Assembly: GCF_010686765.1 (NCBI RefSeq)
Contig: NZ_JAAGWF010000009.1
Coordinates: forward strand, 291,719 to 355,718
Direction of reading: 5' to 3'
From: Geodermatophilus sabuli
GTDB taxonomy: Bacteria > Actinomycetota > Actinomycetes > Mycobacteriales > Geodermatophilaceae
DNA length: 64,000 nt
Below are positions 35,524 to 43,881 of this stretch, piece after piece. The position numbers and the translations under genes are program-made. Every line of letters starts with the position of its first letter. Positions within the stretch are counted from its first letter, which is position 1. Under the pieces are notes generated by a model that did not search any database, had not been told where the DNA came from, and saw only the letters and a program-made list of their open reading frames with translations.

Positions 35524-36077
35524 CGGCCCTCGTCGGCCAGCAGCGCGGCGACGTCGGCCTCCCCGTGCTGGTACCGCCGGCCCAGCTCCGAGGCCAGGCC
35601 GTCCATCACCTGCTGCACCCCCCGCCGGCGCTCGGACAGCGAGCTCTCGGCGGCGGCCAGGGCGCGCGCGGCCCGCTCCAGGTCGGCGTCGGCCAGCTCG
35701 GCGAGCGCGGAGAGGTCGACACCGCGGGTCAGCGCGTTCACCCAGGACTCGTACTCCTCCGGCGCGGCCGGCTGCACCGTCTGGTGCCGGCCGAGGCCGT
35801 GGGCGGGACCGCGGCCCTTCTCCGCGAGGATCTCCGGGAGCAGGTCGACCAGGGACCGGCCGTCGTCCTCGGCCCGCCGCTGCAGCTCCCGGCGGACGAT
35901 GTCCAGCCGGCCCTGGAGCAGCCGGCGGGTGTAGGACAGGTTGACCTCCTCCTGCTCGGCCTGGCGGCGCAGCAGACGGACGTCGGCCATCGGCCGCTGC
36001 ACGGCGGCGTCGAGGAAGCCGGGGTCGAGCAGCGTGTCGACGGCGGCACCGCCGGCGGGGGTCGGTTCGCGGGTCAC
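35520..36077 (-). CDS. rsiG: c-di-GMP-responsive anti-sigma factor RsiG
   Basis: 185 residues, mostly helical. Two copies of the RsiG signature E-x3-S-x2-R-x3-Q-x3-D are present and exact: E44/S48/R51/Q55/D59 and E144/S148/R151/Q155/D159. In Streptomyces these motifs sandwich a dimer of cyclic di-GMP so that RsiG binds and inhibits the sporulation sigma factor WhiG. Here the partner sigma factor is not in the window; by family logic it would be a WhiG/FliA-like factor for development or motility. The GTG start overlaps the BKACE stop by four bases. Spacing of the motifs leaves little doubt. Confidence 0.9.
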   Translation of the reverse strand: MTREPTPAGGAAVDTLLDPGFLDAAVQRPMADVRLLRRQAEQEEVNLSYTRRLLQGRLDIVRRELQRRAEDDGRSLVDLLPEILAEKGRGPAHGLGRHQTVQPAAPEEYESWVNALTRGVDLSALAELADADLERAARALAAAESSLSERRRGVQQVMDGLASELGRRYQHGEADVAALLADEGR

Positions 36078-36928
36078 GGGAGGGCCTCCACGGTCGAGCG
36101 GGTGGGACGGGGGATGCCGAGGAGCGCTCGGGCGTCGTCGGTACTCATCGGCGGGCGTTGGGCGATCCGGGCCAGTCCGGCGGCCCGGGCCACCAGCTGG
36201 GCGTTGTCGCGGACCGGCTCGCCGGGGGCGTAGGTCAGGGTGTCCTCCATGCCGACGCGGAGGTGACCGCCGGCCGAGAGAGCCGCCAGCATCACCGGCA
36301 GCGACGTCCGGCCGACGCCGGTCGCGGCGAACGTCGCGCCCGGCGGCAGGTGCGGCAGGCAGGCGGCGAGCGCCTGAGTCGTCCCGGGCATCCCGCCGGG
36401 GACGCCCATGACCAGGTCGACGTGCACGTGCCCGCCGTGCGGGGGACCGTGCCGGTCGAGCAGCCGGGACAGGGTGGCGAGGTGCCCGAGGTCGAACACC
36501 TCGTACTCGGGGACGATCCCGCGCTGCTGCATCTGGGTGTGCAGCTCGACGATCAGGTCCCACGGGTTGGCGAAGACGTCGCGGCCGAAGTTCACCGTGC
36601 CCAGCGTCAGCGAGGCGGCGTCGGGTGCGGCGTCCAGCACGGCCAGCCGCGCGTCGAACGGGTCGGTCACCGCCCCGCCGGTGGAGAGCTGGACGACCAG
36701 GTCGGTGGTCTCGCGGACGGCGGCGACCACCTCCCGCACGTGGCCGAGGTCGAGGGTGGGCCGGGTGTCGGCGTCCCGCACGTGCAGGTGGACGACGGCC
36801 GCACCCACCGCCTGGCAGTCGCGGGCGGTGGCGACGACCTCCGCCACGGTCACCGGCAGGGCCGGCACGTCGGCCTTCGCCGACTCGGCGCCCGTGGGCG
36901 CGACCGTGATGAGGGTCCCGGACGTCAC
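36074..36928 (-). CDS. Beta-keto acid cleavage enzyme (BKACE, DUF849)
   Basis: 284 residues, TIM-barrel. The zinc-binding HLHVRD segment (VVHLHVRDADTRPTLDL), the Ser-Thr-Gly-Gly strand VVQLSTGGAV and the late RVGMEDTLTYAPGE match the family. BKACEs condense a beta-keto acid with acetyl-CoA to give acetoacetate plus an acyl-CoA; substrates range from 3-keto-5-aminohexanoate to dehydrocarnitine. The substrate is not predictable here. It is embedded between ygfZ and rsiG with four-base overlaps at both ends. Confidence 0.9.
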   Translation of the reverse strand: MTSGTLITVAPTGAESAKADVPALPVTVAEVVATARDCQAVGAAVVHLHVRDADTRPTLDLGHVREVVAAVRETTDLVVQLSTGGAVTDPFDARLAVLDAAPDAASLTLGTVNFGRDVFANPWDLIVELHTQMQQRGIVPEYEVFDLGHLATLSRLLDRHGPPHGGHVHVDLVMGVPGGMPGTTQALAACLPHLPPGATFAATGVGRTSLPVMLAALSAGGHLRVGMEDTLTYAPGEPVRDNAQLVARAAGLARIAQRPPMSTDDARALLGIPRPTRSTVEALP

Positions 36929-38040
36929 CGTTGGATGGTCGCAGACCGGACGGCGCGCACCCGCTCCCGCGCCGCAGCCCTCGTGTCGTCGACCTGCGCG
37001 GGCGCGTCGTCGGGGTCGATGGCGGCACGGGCACCGCCCACGGACAGCTCTGCGTCGGTCGCCACGGACTGCTTGACCAGCGCGAGGGCGACGACCCCGA
37101 GGTCGTGGTGCCGCACGACCGTGCCGACCCGGCCGACCTCGCGGGCGCCGGCGAGCACGGGCGTCCCCGGCTCGGGCAGTTCCTCGCTGACGCCGTCCAG
37201 GTGCAGCAGCACCAGCCGGCGCGGCGGGCGGCCGAGGTTGTGCACCCGGGCGACCGTCTCCTGGCCGCGGTAGCAGCCCTTGTCCAGGTGGACGGCGCTG
37301 GTCAGCCAGCCGGTCTCGTTGGGGATGGTGCGGTGGTCGGTGTCGACGCCCAACCGCGGCCGGCGGGCCTCCACCCGCAGCGCCTCGAACGCGTCCAGCC
37401 CGGCCGCCCGCGCACCGGCGGCGAGCAGCGCCGCCGCCCGGTCGGCCAGCTCGGCCCGGGGCACGAGGAGGTCGACGACGGCCGCGCCGTCCCCGATCGG
37501 CGGCATGCGGCGGACGAAGCCGCCGCCGTCGAGCGGCAGCACCGCGGACGGCGCCGGGGGGACCGGCAGCCCGGCGGCGGCCAGGACGTCGTCCGAGCGC
37601 GGCCCGACGAGGGAGAGCACCGCCCAGTCGGCCGTGACCAGCTCGGGCTCGACCCGGAGCAGGAACCGCATGCGGTCGAGGAAGGTGTGCAGCGCCGCGC
37701 CGGTTCCCGGCTCGACGTCGATCCAGGTGCTGCCGGCGAGGTCGGCCAGCACGAGGTGGTGCTCGACGTGCCCCTGGGGGGAGAGGACCAGCGCCTCGGC
37801 GCCGGTGCCCTCGGTCAGCCGGTCGAGGTGCTGGCTGGTGAGGCTGTGCAGCCACGACAGGCGGTCGGCGCCGGACACCACCAGGACGTCGCGGCCGCTG
37901 CGGTCGACCAGCCCGGCGCCCTCGGCGAGGGCACGCTGCTCCCGCAGGGGGTCGCCGTGGTGCGCGGGGACGGCGCCGTCCGGCCCGGCGACGGCCCCGG
38001 GCAGGGCGAGCAGGGGTGATACGGGGCGTGCGGTGGTCAT
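36925..38040 (-). CDS. ygfZ: Folate-binding Fe-S cluster repair protein YgfZ (GcvT-like)
   Basis: 371 residues. The family signature K-G-C-Y-x-G-Q-E is present as LDKGCYRGQETVARVHNLGR, with a GcvT-like N-terminal domain (VSGADRLSWLHSLTSQHLDRL) and a C-terminal barrel. YgfZ uses tetrahydrofolate to support assembly or repair of certain Fe-S enzymes. It lies between a Fur-family regulator (overlap ATGA) and BKACE in the same operon. Confidence 0.93.
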   Translation of the reverse strand: MTTARPVSPLLALPGAVAGPDGAVPAHHGDPLREQRALAEGAGLVDRSGRDVLVVSGADRLSWLHSLTSQHLDRLTEGTGAEALVLSPQGHVEHHLVLADLAGSTWIDVEPGTGAALHTFLDRMRFLLRVEPELVTADWAVLSLVGPRSDDVLAAAGLPVPPAPSAVLPLDGGGFVRRMPPIGDGAAVVDLLVPRAELADRAAALLAAGARAAGLDAFEALRVEARRPRLGVDTDHRTIPNETGWLTSAVHLDKGCYRGQETVARVHNLGRPPRRLVLLHLDGVSEELPEPGTPVLAGAREVGRVGTVVRHHDLGVVALALVKQSVATDAELSVGGARAAIDPDDAPAQVDDTRAAARERVRAVRSATIQR

Positions 38041-38504
38041 GGCTTCTCATCTCCGGCGCGGTCGCGGCAGGTCCGGCACGTCCCGGACAGCGCGACGTGG
38101 CCCACGTCCAGCTGGAAACCCAGATCGGTGGCCAGACGTTCCGCGGCGGTGTCGAGCAGCGCCGGGTCGGCCGAGGCGATCTCGCCGCAGCCCTGGCAGA
38201 CGACGTGCAGGTGCGGGTGCTCGGCGGCGTGGTAGACCGGCGCGCCCTTGCCGAGGTGGGTGTGCCACACGAGGCCGAGCCGTTCGAGCAGCTCGAGGTT
38301 GCGGTAGACGGTCGAGGCGTCGGGCGCCGCGCCACCCGGGCCGGCCTCCTCGCGCAGCCGCGCCCCGATCGCCTCCGGGGTGGCGTGGTCGAGGGCGGCC
38401 ACGGCGGCCAGCACCCGCTGGCGCTGGGTGGTCAGCCGCAGGCCGCGGGCGCGCAGGCGCTCGGCCAGCGGCGCCGCGGACCCGGTCTGGTGCGAGTCGG
38501 CCAC
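38037..38504 (-). CDS. Fur-family metalloregulator (Fur/Zur type)
   Basis: 155 residues. Winged helix with LRARGLRLTTQRQRVLAAV and DASTVYRNLELLERLGLVWHTH, regulatory metal-site HHLHVVC-type segment EHPHLHVVCQGCGEI, and a second Cys pair CRTCRD for structural zinc. The sequence does not decide between iron (Fur) and zinc (Zur) sensing. GTG 38504 is chosen because TAGGCT (38512-38517, minus strand) stands seven bases upstream, inside the tail of the preceding gene. It heads the operon with ygfZ, BKACE, rsiG and asparaginase. Confidence 0.88.
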   Translation of the reverse strand: MADSHQTGSAAPLAERLRARGLRLTTQRQRVLAAVAALDHATPEAIGARLREEAGPGGAAPDASTVYRNLELLERLGLVWHTHLGKGAPVYHAAEHPHLHVVCQGCGEIASADPALLDTAAERLATDLGFQLDVGHVALSGTCRTCRDRAGDEKP

Positions 38505-38514
38505 GCGGTCGAGC

Positions 38515-39402
38515 CTATGCCCGGGCACGTGCCCGCAGGTCGGCGAGCAGGTCGGCGTAGGCGTTCACCGGCACGCCGTCGACCGAGTCCCCCGGGAGCC
38601 CGGTGACCCCGTCGATGCCCCCGGCGCCGGTGGCGGCCGCCAGCACCGCGGCGTCGACGGCGGGGTCCAGCAGCGCGCGCAGCGCCGCCCCGCGGTCGGG
38701 CACGAGAACGGCCAGCGCGGCGACGAGCGCGTAGCAACCCCAGTTGGACGTGCCGGCCGCCACCAGCGCCCCCACGGGCACCCGGCAGGCGATCCGCTCA
38801 CCGTGCTGCACGGCCGCGGCGACCACCGCGGCCGGCACGTTGCCCATGCCGATCTCGTTGCCGCCGTCGCCGACCGCGCCGGTGACCAGTCCGGGGAGGG
38901 TGAACGCCGCGTGCAGCGGAGCCGTGGTGCGGGTGACGTCCACCGCCCGCATCGTCATCACCCGCCCCTCGGCGTTGGGGCCGAGCCGCTCCACGGCGAC
39001 CAGGTGCGACAGCCCCAGGTCCGCCACCCGGCCGGCCACCGCCGCGTCGTCGGCCCCGACCGGGACGACGGTCAGCCGGCCGGCGCCCAGCACGCCGAGG
39101 CACGCCGCCGTGACGTCGGCGCACGGGTCGTCGGTGACGACGACCGGCTCGGCTCCGAGCACCGCCAGTGCCGCGGCGAGGACGGCGACGCCGACCGGGC
39201 CGTCGGTCTCCGCCGCCGGTGCCGGCGCCCAGGCGATGTGCACGCCGGTGACCAGGCCGACGCGGCTGCCGGCGGACCCGGCCGCGGCCAGCCCACCGGC
39301 CAGCTCGGCCAGCTGTCCCGCCACCGCGGCACCCAGGCCGGCGACGTCCCGGGCGCCGGGGCGCAGCACGGCCCGTTCGATCGCGGTGAGCCGGGAGCTC
39401 AC
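38515..39402 (-). CDS. D-glutamate cyclase-like protein (DUF4392)
   Basis: 295 residues of the DUF4392/D-glutamate cyclase C-terminal family: GVHIAWAPAPAAETDGPVG, LVAVERLGPNAEGRVMTMRA, the glycine motif GAVGDGGNEIGMGNV and TSNWGCYAL. The mammalian relative converts D-glutamate to 5-oxo-D-proline. It is translationally coupled (GTGA, 39399-39402) to murL, so it probably handles D-Glu or its derivatives arising from the MurL route. That link is inference. Confidence 0.87.
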   Translation of the reverse strand: MSSRLTAIERAVLRPGARDVAGLGAAVAGQLAELAGGLAAAGSAGSRVGLVTGVHIAWAPAPAAETDGPVGVAVLAAALAVLGAEPVVVTDDPCADVTAACLGVLGAGRLTVVPVGADDAAVAGRVADLGLSHLVAVERLGPNAEGRVMTMRAVDVTRTTAPLHAAFTLPGLVTGAVGDGGNEIGMGNVPAAVVAAAVQHGERIACRVPVGALVAAGTSNWGCYALVAALAVLVPDRGAALRALLDPAVDAAVLAAATGAGGIDGVTGLPGDSVDGVPVNAYADLLADLRARARA

Positions 39403-40724
39403 CCGACGGGGCGGCGCGCGCCGGCCAGCGTCCGCCGCAGGGACGCCAGGTACTGCTCCGGCACCGCGTGCGCGCCGCGCGGCTCGAGGAAGCCGGCCAC
39501 GGTCTCGCCGGTGACCGCGGCATAGGAGGCCGCCTCCTCGCCCAGCGCCCGGACGACCGGGAACGCGCCCCAGGCCGCGCTGTGCGCCAGGTGCGCCATG
39601 GCGGCGGCGCTCTCGGCCCGCTCGCCGACGCAGTCGAAGGGCTTCTCGGTGGCCCAGAGGACGCGGAACCCGTCGACGAGGGACAGGTCCTCCAGCGGGT
39701 TGCCGCCGAACATGGCGACCGCCTCGGCCGGCTGCAGGAAGACCGCGAAGCACAGGAACGTGAACAGGCACTTGTCGCAGTGCAGGCACCAGCGCTGCGT
39801 CGCCTCACCGCCCAGGTGCCGCTGGGTGTAGGAGCGGTTGCAGCTGAGGATCTGCCCGCGCAGGTCGGGCAGCTCCGCGACGGCGGACACGGTCGCCAGC
39901 TCGGACAGCTGCCGGGTCAGGCTGAAGTAGCCCACGCCCAGCTCCCCGGCGGCGGTCGCGAACAGCTGTTCGAACTCGTAGGACTTCGAGTACTGGTGGT
40001 TCACCGAGGCGCCGCCCACGGTCAGCGTCTCCTCGTCGGCCGACCGCTCGTTGGCGAAGACCACGGGGTCGAACCCGCCGAGGACGGCGACCAGCGTGGC
40101 GATCGCCGAGTTGATCGCGGTCACCGGCACGTGCCCGTTGCGCCCGCCGGCCGCCGTCCGCTCGGCCAGCAGCGGGTCCAGCCGCCGGCGGACGCCGACC
40201 AGCGGCACCCCGGCCGCCGACGTGACGTCCCGCTGGGCGCCGGTGGGGTTGATCGCCAGCGCGGTGGCGGGCGTGACGACGACCAGGGCCAGCGCGGAGT
40301 CCTTGCCGCCGCCCACCGGCAGCAGGGCACCGGAGCCGCCGGGGACGGCGGTCCCGGACGCGGCGTCGCGCAGCTCGACGTCCCACTCCACCGCGTGCGG
40401 CACCGGCAGCCGGTTGACCGCGGCGAACTCCCCCAGCCCGTGCGTGTACGCGGCTTCGGCCACCGCGTGCTGCGCCTTCGTGATCGGGCGCCGCACGGTC
40501 ACCCGGCCCGGCGCGCGCAGCTTGTAGTAGCTGGTGCCCATGACCAGGTGCACGAGGTCCAGCGCCGCGTCCAGCCGCTCGGAGTCGACGTCCCCGCCGA
40601 GCAGTGCCGGGTCCAGGGTCAGCCGCTCGGTGAACTCGTCGTCGCCCAGCCGGTAGCCGAAGGCGGCCTCCCCGGTGGCAGGGTCCAGCGAGCGGTCGGC
40701 GACGACGAACTCCGCCTCAGACAC
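39399..40724 (-). CDS. murL: UDP-MurNAc-L-Ala-L-Glu epimerase MurL
   Basis: 441 residues. The sequence fits MurL, which inverts the L-Glu stereocentre of UDP-MurNAc-L-Ala-L-Glu in an ATP-dependent reaction and replaces the glutamate racemase route. Visible parts: an ATP-pyrophosphatase-like loop LLPVGGGKDSALALVVV, FDPVVFANERSADEETLTVGG, NHQYSKSYEFEQLF, and Cys-rich LSCNRSYTQRHLGG and QRWCLHCDKCLFTFLCFAVF. It overlaps the murD2 gene by eight bases. The adjacent MurD-like ligase is the expected partner, supporting the assignment. Confidence 0.87.
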   Translation of the reverse strand: MSEAEFVVADRSLDPATGEAAFGYRLGDDEFTERLTLDPALLGGDVDSERLDAALDLVHLVMGTSYYKLRAPGRVTVRRPITKAQHAVAEAAYTHGLGEFAAVNRLPVPHAVEWDVELRDAASGTAVPGGSGALLPVGGGKDSALALVVVTPATALAINPTGAQRDVTSAAGVPLVGVRRRLDPLLAERTAAGGRNGHVPVTAINSAIATLVAVLGGFDPVVFANERSADEETLTVGGASVNHQYSKSYEFEQLFATAAGELGVGYFSLTRQLSELATVSAVAELPDLRGQILSCNRSYTQRHLGGEATQRWCLHCDKCLFTFLCFAVFLQPAEAVAMFGGNPLEDLSLVDGFRVLWATEKPFDCVGERAESAAAMAHLAHSAAWGAFPVVRALGEEAASYAAVTGETVAGFLEPRGAHAVPEQYLASLRRTLAGARRPVG

Positions 40725-42060
40725 GCTGCGCTCCGGCGTCCGCGAGGATCTGCTCATAGGTCCGTGCCAACTCCTCGTAGTTCCGGTAGCGGTTGTAGCT
40801 GGGGGCGCCGGGGGACAGGAGCACCACGCCACCGGCCGGCGTCGTGGCCAGCGCCTCGGCCACCGCGTCGGCCAGGGACCCGGCCTCGGTGACCGGCGCC
40901 GGTCCGTCGCCGGCCGCCGCGCGGATGTCGGCGGCCAGGCGGACACCGGTGTCGGGCACGGTCACCACCCGCACCGCGCCGCCGCGGGCCACGACGGCGC
41001 GGGCCAGGTCGGCGTAGTCCAGGCCGCGGTCCTGCCCGCCGGCGATCAGCGTCACCGGCTGGGCGGCGAAGGCGTCCAGGGCGGCCAGCACGGAGACCGG
41101 CGTGGTGCTCAGGGTGTCGTCGACGAAGGTCACCCCCGCCCGGGTGGCGACCGGCGACAGCCGGTGCGGCAGGGCGCGGAACCCGGCGACGGCGGCTGCC
41201 ACGGCGTCCTCCTCCGCGGCGAGGTCCACCCCCATCGAGACGGCGGCGGCGAGGGCGACGTGCACGTTGGCCACGTTGTGCACCCCCGGGAGGTGGGCGG
41301 GCCGGAACCGCGGGAGCACCACCTCGGGGACGACGTCGGCCGGGTCGACGAGCACAGCCGGGTCGAGGTACCGCTCGGCGACGGCGCGGGCCTGCGCGCC
41401 GACGACCACCGAGGCCGGCCCGCAACCGGCGAAGACGTGCAGCTTGTCGCGGTAGTACGCCGCCTCGCTGCCGTGCCAGTCCAGGTGCTCCGGTGCCAGC
41501 GTGGTGACCGCGCCGTGTCCGGCCCAGCCCTCCACCCCGGCCGCCTGGTAGCTGGACACCTCCACCACCAGCGTCGTGCCGTCGGGCACGTCGGAGGCGG
41601 CGGAGAACCGGTCGAGCAGGACGTCGAGCAGTGGCGTGCCGATGTTCCCCGCGTGCACGGCCGGCCGCCCGGCGGCACTCAGCACCACCGCGGCCAGCGC
41701 GCTGGTCGTGCTCTTGCCCTTGGTCCCGGTGACGCAGAGGGTCGGCACCGACCGTGCGGCGAACTCCGCGAGCGCGAGTCCGGTGCCGGAGGTGACGCAG
41801 GTCCGGGCGGCGAGGTCGCGCGCGTCGTCGCGGTACGGGCTGATCCCCGGGGACCGGACGACGACGTCGCAGCCGGCCAGTGCGGTCACGTCGGTGCCCG
41901 CCTGCGCGCCCGGCGGGAGGTCGTCGGCGCCCGGGGGGACCGTGTCGACGACGACGATGCCCTGCGCCCCGGCGGCGACGGCGGCCCGGACGGCGGCGCG
42001 CCCCTCGCGGCCGTGGCCCCAGACGCCGACCCGGCGCCCGGCCAGGTCGGCGACCCTCAC
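40717..42060 (-). CDS. murD2: MurD-like UDP-MurNAc-L-Ala:L-Glu ligase (MurD2)
   Basis: 447 residues, Mur ligase family. Walker-type loop [31 protein letters not shown], the carbamoyl-Lys/Mg region [57 protein letters not shown] and [14 protein letters not shown] are all present. Its coupling to murL indicates the MurD2 branch, which adds L-Glu rather than D-Glu. A canonical murD would be expected elsewhere in the mur/fts cluster only if both routes exist. GAGGAG six bases before GTG 42060 sets the start. Confidence 0.88.
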   Translation of the reverse strand: MRVADLAGRRVGVWGHGREGRAAVRAAVAAGAQGIVVVDTVPPGADDLPPGAQAGTDVTALAGCDVVVRSPGISPYRDDARDLAARTCVTSGTGLALAEFAARSVPTLCVTGTKGKSTTSALAAVVLSAAGRPAVHAGNIGTPLLDVLLDRFSAASDVPDGTTLVVEVSSYQAAGVEGWAGHGAVTTLAPEHLDWHGSEAAYYRDKLHVFAGCGPASVVVGAQARAVAERYLDPAVLVDPADVVPEVVLPRFRPAHLPGVHNVANVHVALAAAVSMGVDLAAEEDAVAAAVAGFRALPHRLSPVATRAGVTFVDDTLSTTPVSVLAALDAFAAQPVTLIAGGQDRGLDYADLARAVVARGGAVRVVTVPDTGVRLAADIRAAAGDGPAPVTEAGSLADAVAEALATTPAGGVVLLSPGAPSYNRYRNYEELARTYEQILADAGAQRV

Positions 42061-42117
42061 CGGCCGCTCCTCGCCGTCGCCGAGCGCGGTGTTGCCGAGC
42101 GCAGTGCCACGGCGTCC

Positions 42118-42123
42118 ACTGTA
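42118..42123 (-). promoter_or_regulatory. -10 hexamer of the murD2-murL operon
   Basis: TACAGT on the minus strand; transcription would start near 42,110, leaving a leader of about 50 bases before GTG 42060. It is the best -10 match in the 182-base gap shared with divergent nhaA. Confidence 0.5.
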
Positions 42124-42166
42124 CGGACGGCGGCCCCCGGGAACGGCGGGCACCGGCGGTCGCCGG

Positions 42167-42242
42167 TAGGGTCACCGCCAGGTGCGCCGGGAAGTCTGGT
42201 CGGCAACGTCCGAGCCGACCCCTCATCCCCTGGAGCCGCCCC
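42167..42242 (+). ncRNA. Structured 5' leader of nhaA, candidate ion-responsive riboswitch
   Basis: The -10 hexamer TAGGGT (42167-42172) starts a leader of about 65 bases. GGTCGGC (42198-42204) pairs with GCCGACC (42214-42220) around a nine-base loop. CCAGG (42178-42182) can pair either with CTGG at 42196-42199 or with CCTGG at 42229-42233. The second choice covers the start of the GGAG ribosome binding site (42232-42235). Mutually exclusive pairing of this kind is what a translation-controlling riboswitch needs. Li+/Na+-responsive RNAs are known before nhaA genes; whether this belongs to one of those classes I cannot confirm. Confidence 0.45.
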
Positions 42243-43550
42243 GTGACCAGCCCCGCCCGCCTCTTCGGACGCGGCTCCTGGACCGAGGCCAGCAGGATCG
42301 CCGCGGTGCTCCGCCAGGAGACCGTGGGCGGGGCGCTGCTGCTGGCCGGGGCCGCGATCGCGCTGGTCTGGGCCAACTCGTCCTGGGGCGGCGCCTACGA
42401 GTCACTCCGCGACACCCGCGTCGGTCCGGCGTCGCTGCACCTGGACCTCACGCTCGGCACCTGGGCCGCCGACGGGCTGCTCGCGATCTTCTTCTTCGTC
42501 GCCGGTCTGGAGCTCAAGCGCGAGTTCGTCGCCGGCGACCTCCGCGAGCCGCGTCGCGCGGTCCTCCCGATCGCGGCGGCCGTCGGTGGGATGGCGGTGC
42601 CTGCCCTGCTCTTCGTCCTGTTCAACCTGGGTGGCCGGGAGGGCGCGCTGCGGGGGTGGGCGATCCCCTCGGCCACCGACATCGCCTTCGCCCTCGCCGT
42701 CCTGGCGGTGATCAGCACCCACCTGCCGACCGCCCTGCGGACCTTCCTGCTGACCCTCGCCGTGGTCGACGACCTGCTGGCGATCGTCGTCATCGCGATC
42801 TTCTACACCGAGCAGCTGTCGATCGGCTTCCTCGCCCTCTCCCTGCTGCCCATGGCGGCGTTCGGCCTCCTGGTGCAGAGGCGGGTCCGCTCGTGGTGGC
42901 TGCTGCTGCCGCTCGCGGTGCTGACCTGGGTGTTCATGCACGAGTCGGGAGTCCACGCCACCGTGGCCGGCGTCCTGCTGGCGTTCACCGTCCCCGTCGT
43001 GCGCAGCGACGCCGCCGGTGGTCCGGACGCCGGGCCCGGGCTGGCCGAGCACTTCGAACACCGCATCCGCCCGCTGTCGGCCGGTGTGGCCGTACCGGTC
43101 TTCGCGTTCTTCTCCGCCGGTGTGGCCGTGGGTGGGCTGTCGGGTCTGGGCGCCTCGCTGGGCGACAGCATCGCGATCGGCATCATGGTCGGCCTCGTGC
43201 TGGGCAAGGCCATCGGCATCACCGGTGCCACCTGGCTGGTCGCCCGGTTCACCCGCGCGCAGCTGGACGAGGACCTGGGGTGGCCGGACGTCGTGGGCCT
43301 CGCCCTCCTCGGCGGGATGGGGTTCACCGTCTCGCTGCTGATCACCGAGCTCGCCTACGGCGCCGAGAGCGAGAGCTACGACCACGCGAAGGTCGGGATC
43401 CTCGCGGGCACCGTGGCGGCGGCCCTGCTCGCAGCCGTCGTCCTCCGGCTGCGCAACCGCCGGTACCGCCGGATCGCCGAGGAGGAGTCCGTCGACGCCG
43501 ACGCCGACGGCATCCCCGACGTCTACCAACGGCCTTCCGCCGAGAGCTGA
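42243..43550 (+). CDS. nhaA: Na+/H+ antiporter NhaA
   Basis: 435 residues, about 12 helices. Family marks: [38 protein letters not shown], the ion-binding Asp pair in [14 protein letters not shown], and [14 protein letters not shown]. It exports Na+ or Li+ in exchange for protons at the membrane. GTG 42243 has GGAG seven bases upstream. The C-terminal tail after the last helix ends [14 protein letters not shown], a Ca2+-binding-loop-like D-x-D-x-D-G sequence not usual for NhaA. A structured leader precedes it. Confidence 0.95.
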   Translation: MTSPARLFGRGSWTEASRIAAVLRQETVGGALLLAGAAIALVWANSSWGGAYESLRDTRVGPASLHLDLTLGTWAADGLLAIFFFVAGLELKREFVAGDLREPRRAVLPIAAAVGGMAVPALLFVLFNLGGREGALRGWAIPSATDIAFALAVLAVISTHLPTALRTFLLTLAVVDDLLAIVVIAIFYTEQLSIGFLALSLLPMAAFGLLVQRRVRSWWLLLPLAVLTWVFMHESGVHATVAGVLLAFTVPVVRSDAAGGPDAGPGLAEHFEHRIRPLSAGVAVPVFAFFSAGVAVGGLSGLGASLGDSIAIGIMVGLVLGKAIGITGATWLVARFTRAQLDEDLGWPDVVGLALLGGMGFTVSLLITELAYGAESESYDHAKVGILAGTVAAALLAAVVLRLRNRRYRRIAEEESVDADADGIPDVYQRPSAES

Positions 43551-43582
43551 GAATCGGCGTTGCCGACCCCCGATCCCGGACG

Positions 43583-43740
43583 TACCGTCGGGGTACACGA
43601 GAGAGGAGGTGGTCCGTAACTTGCTGAGCTACAGGACTCGTGAGGTGGCTGTCCGCTAGCCGCCGTCCAGATGGGCCGCCCGTTTCGGACGCCGTGACTG
43701 AAGGCGTCTGAGCGACGGCAGATCGCCCGTCCGTCGAACG
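43583..43740 (+). ncRNA. Leader-like transcript with mini-ORF and tandem hairpins
   Basis: The 331 bases after nhaA hold no ordinary gene. They contain a -10 TACCGT (43583-43588) and a strong ribosome binding site GAGAGGAGGT (43601-43610). After the mini-ORF come two perfect hairpins: GACGCC/GGCGTC (43688-43693 with 43703-43708, extendable to 8 bp) and CGACGG/CCGTCG (43713-43718 with 43731-43736). The pattern suggests an attenuator-type leader or a small RNA ahead of the gene at 43,882. The exact class is unknown; the region 43,741-43,881 shows nothing further. Confidence 0.4.
43609..43659 (+). CDS. Possible 16-codon leader peptide
   Basis: GTG GTC CGT ... TAG encodes VVRNLLSYRTREVAVR. The ribosome binding site AGGAGGT overlaps the GTG, so translation may instead begin at TTG 43621, eight bases after GGTGG, giving LLSYRTREVAVR. 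It is too short for a folded protein and would act through its translation, if at all. Confidence 0.35.
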   Translation: MVRNLLSYRTREVAVR

Positions 43741-43881
43741 GCGGCGAGCGAGAACCGGACAGTCACCCGACCCCCGGGCCGCCGACCATTGTCCAGTCGG
43801 CCCGCGTGCAGCTCCCCCGCTCCCGGCGGGGTACAGCGCCGCGGAACAGCCCGGGGGTTGTCCGTTCTCCGGGGAGGCCAG

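Noticed and set aside
38037..38504. Assigning the Fur-family gene specifically as zur or fur
   Set aside because: The metal-binding segments alone do not separate iron from zinc sensors, and no operator was recognised.
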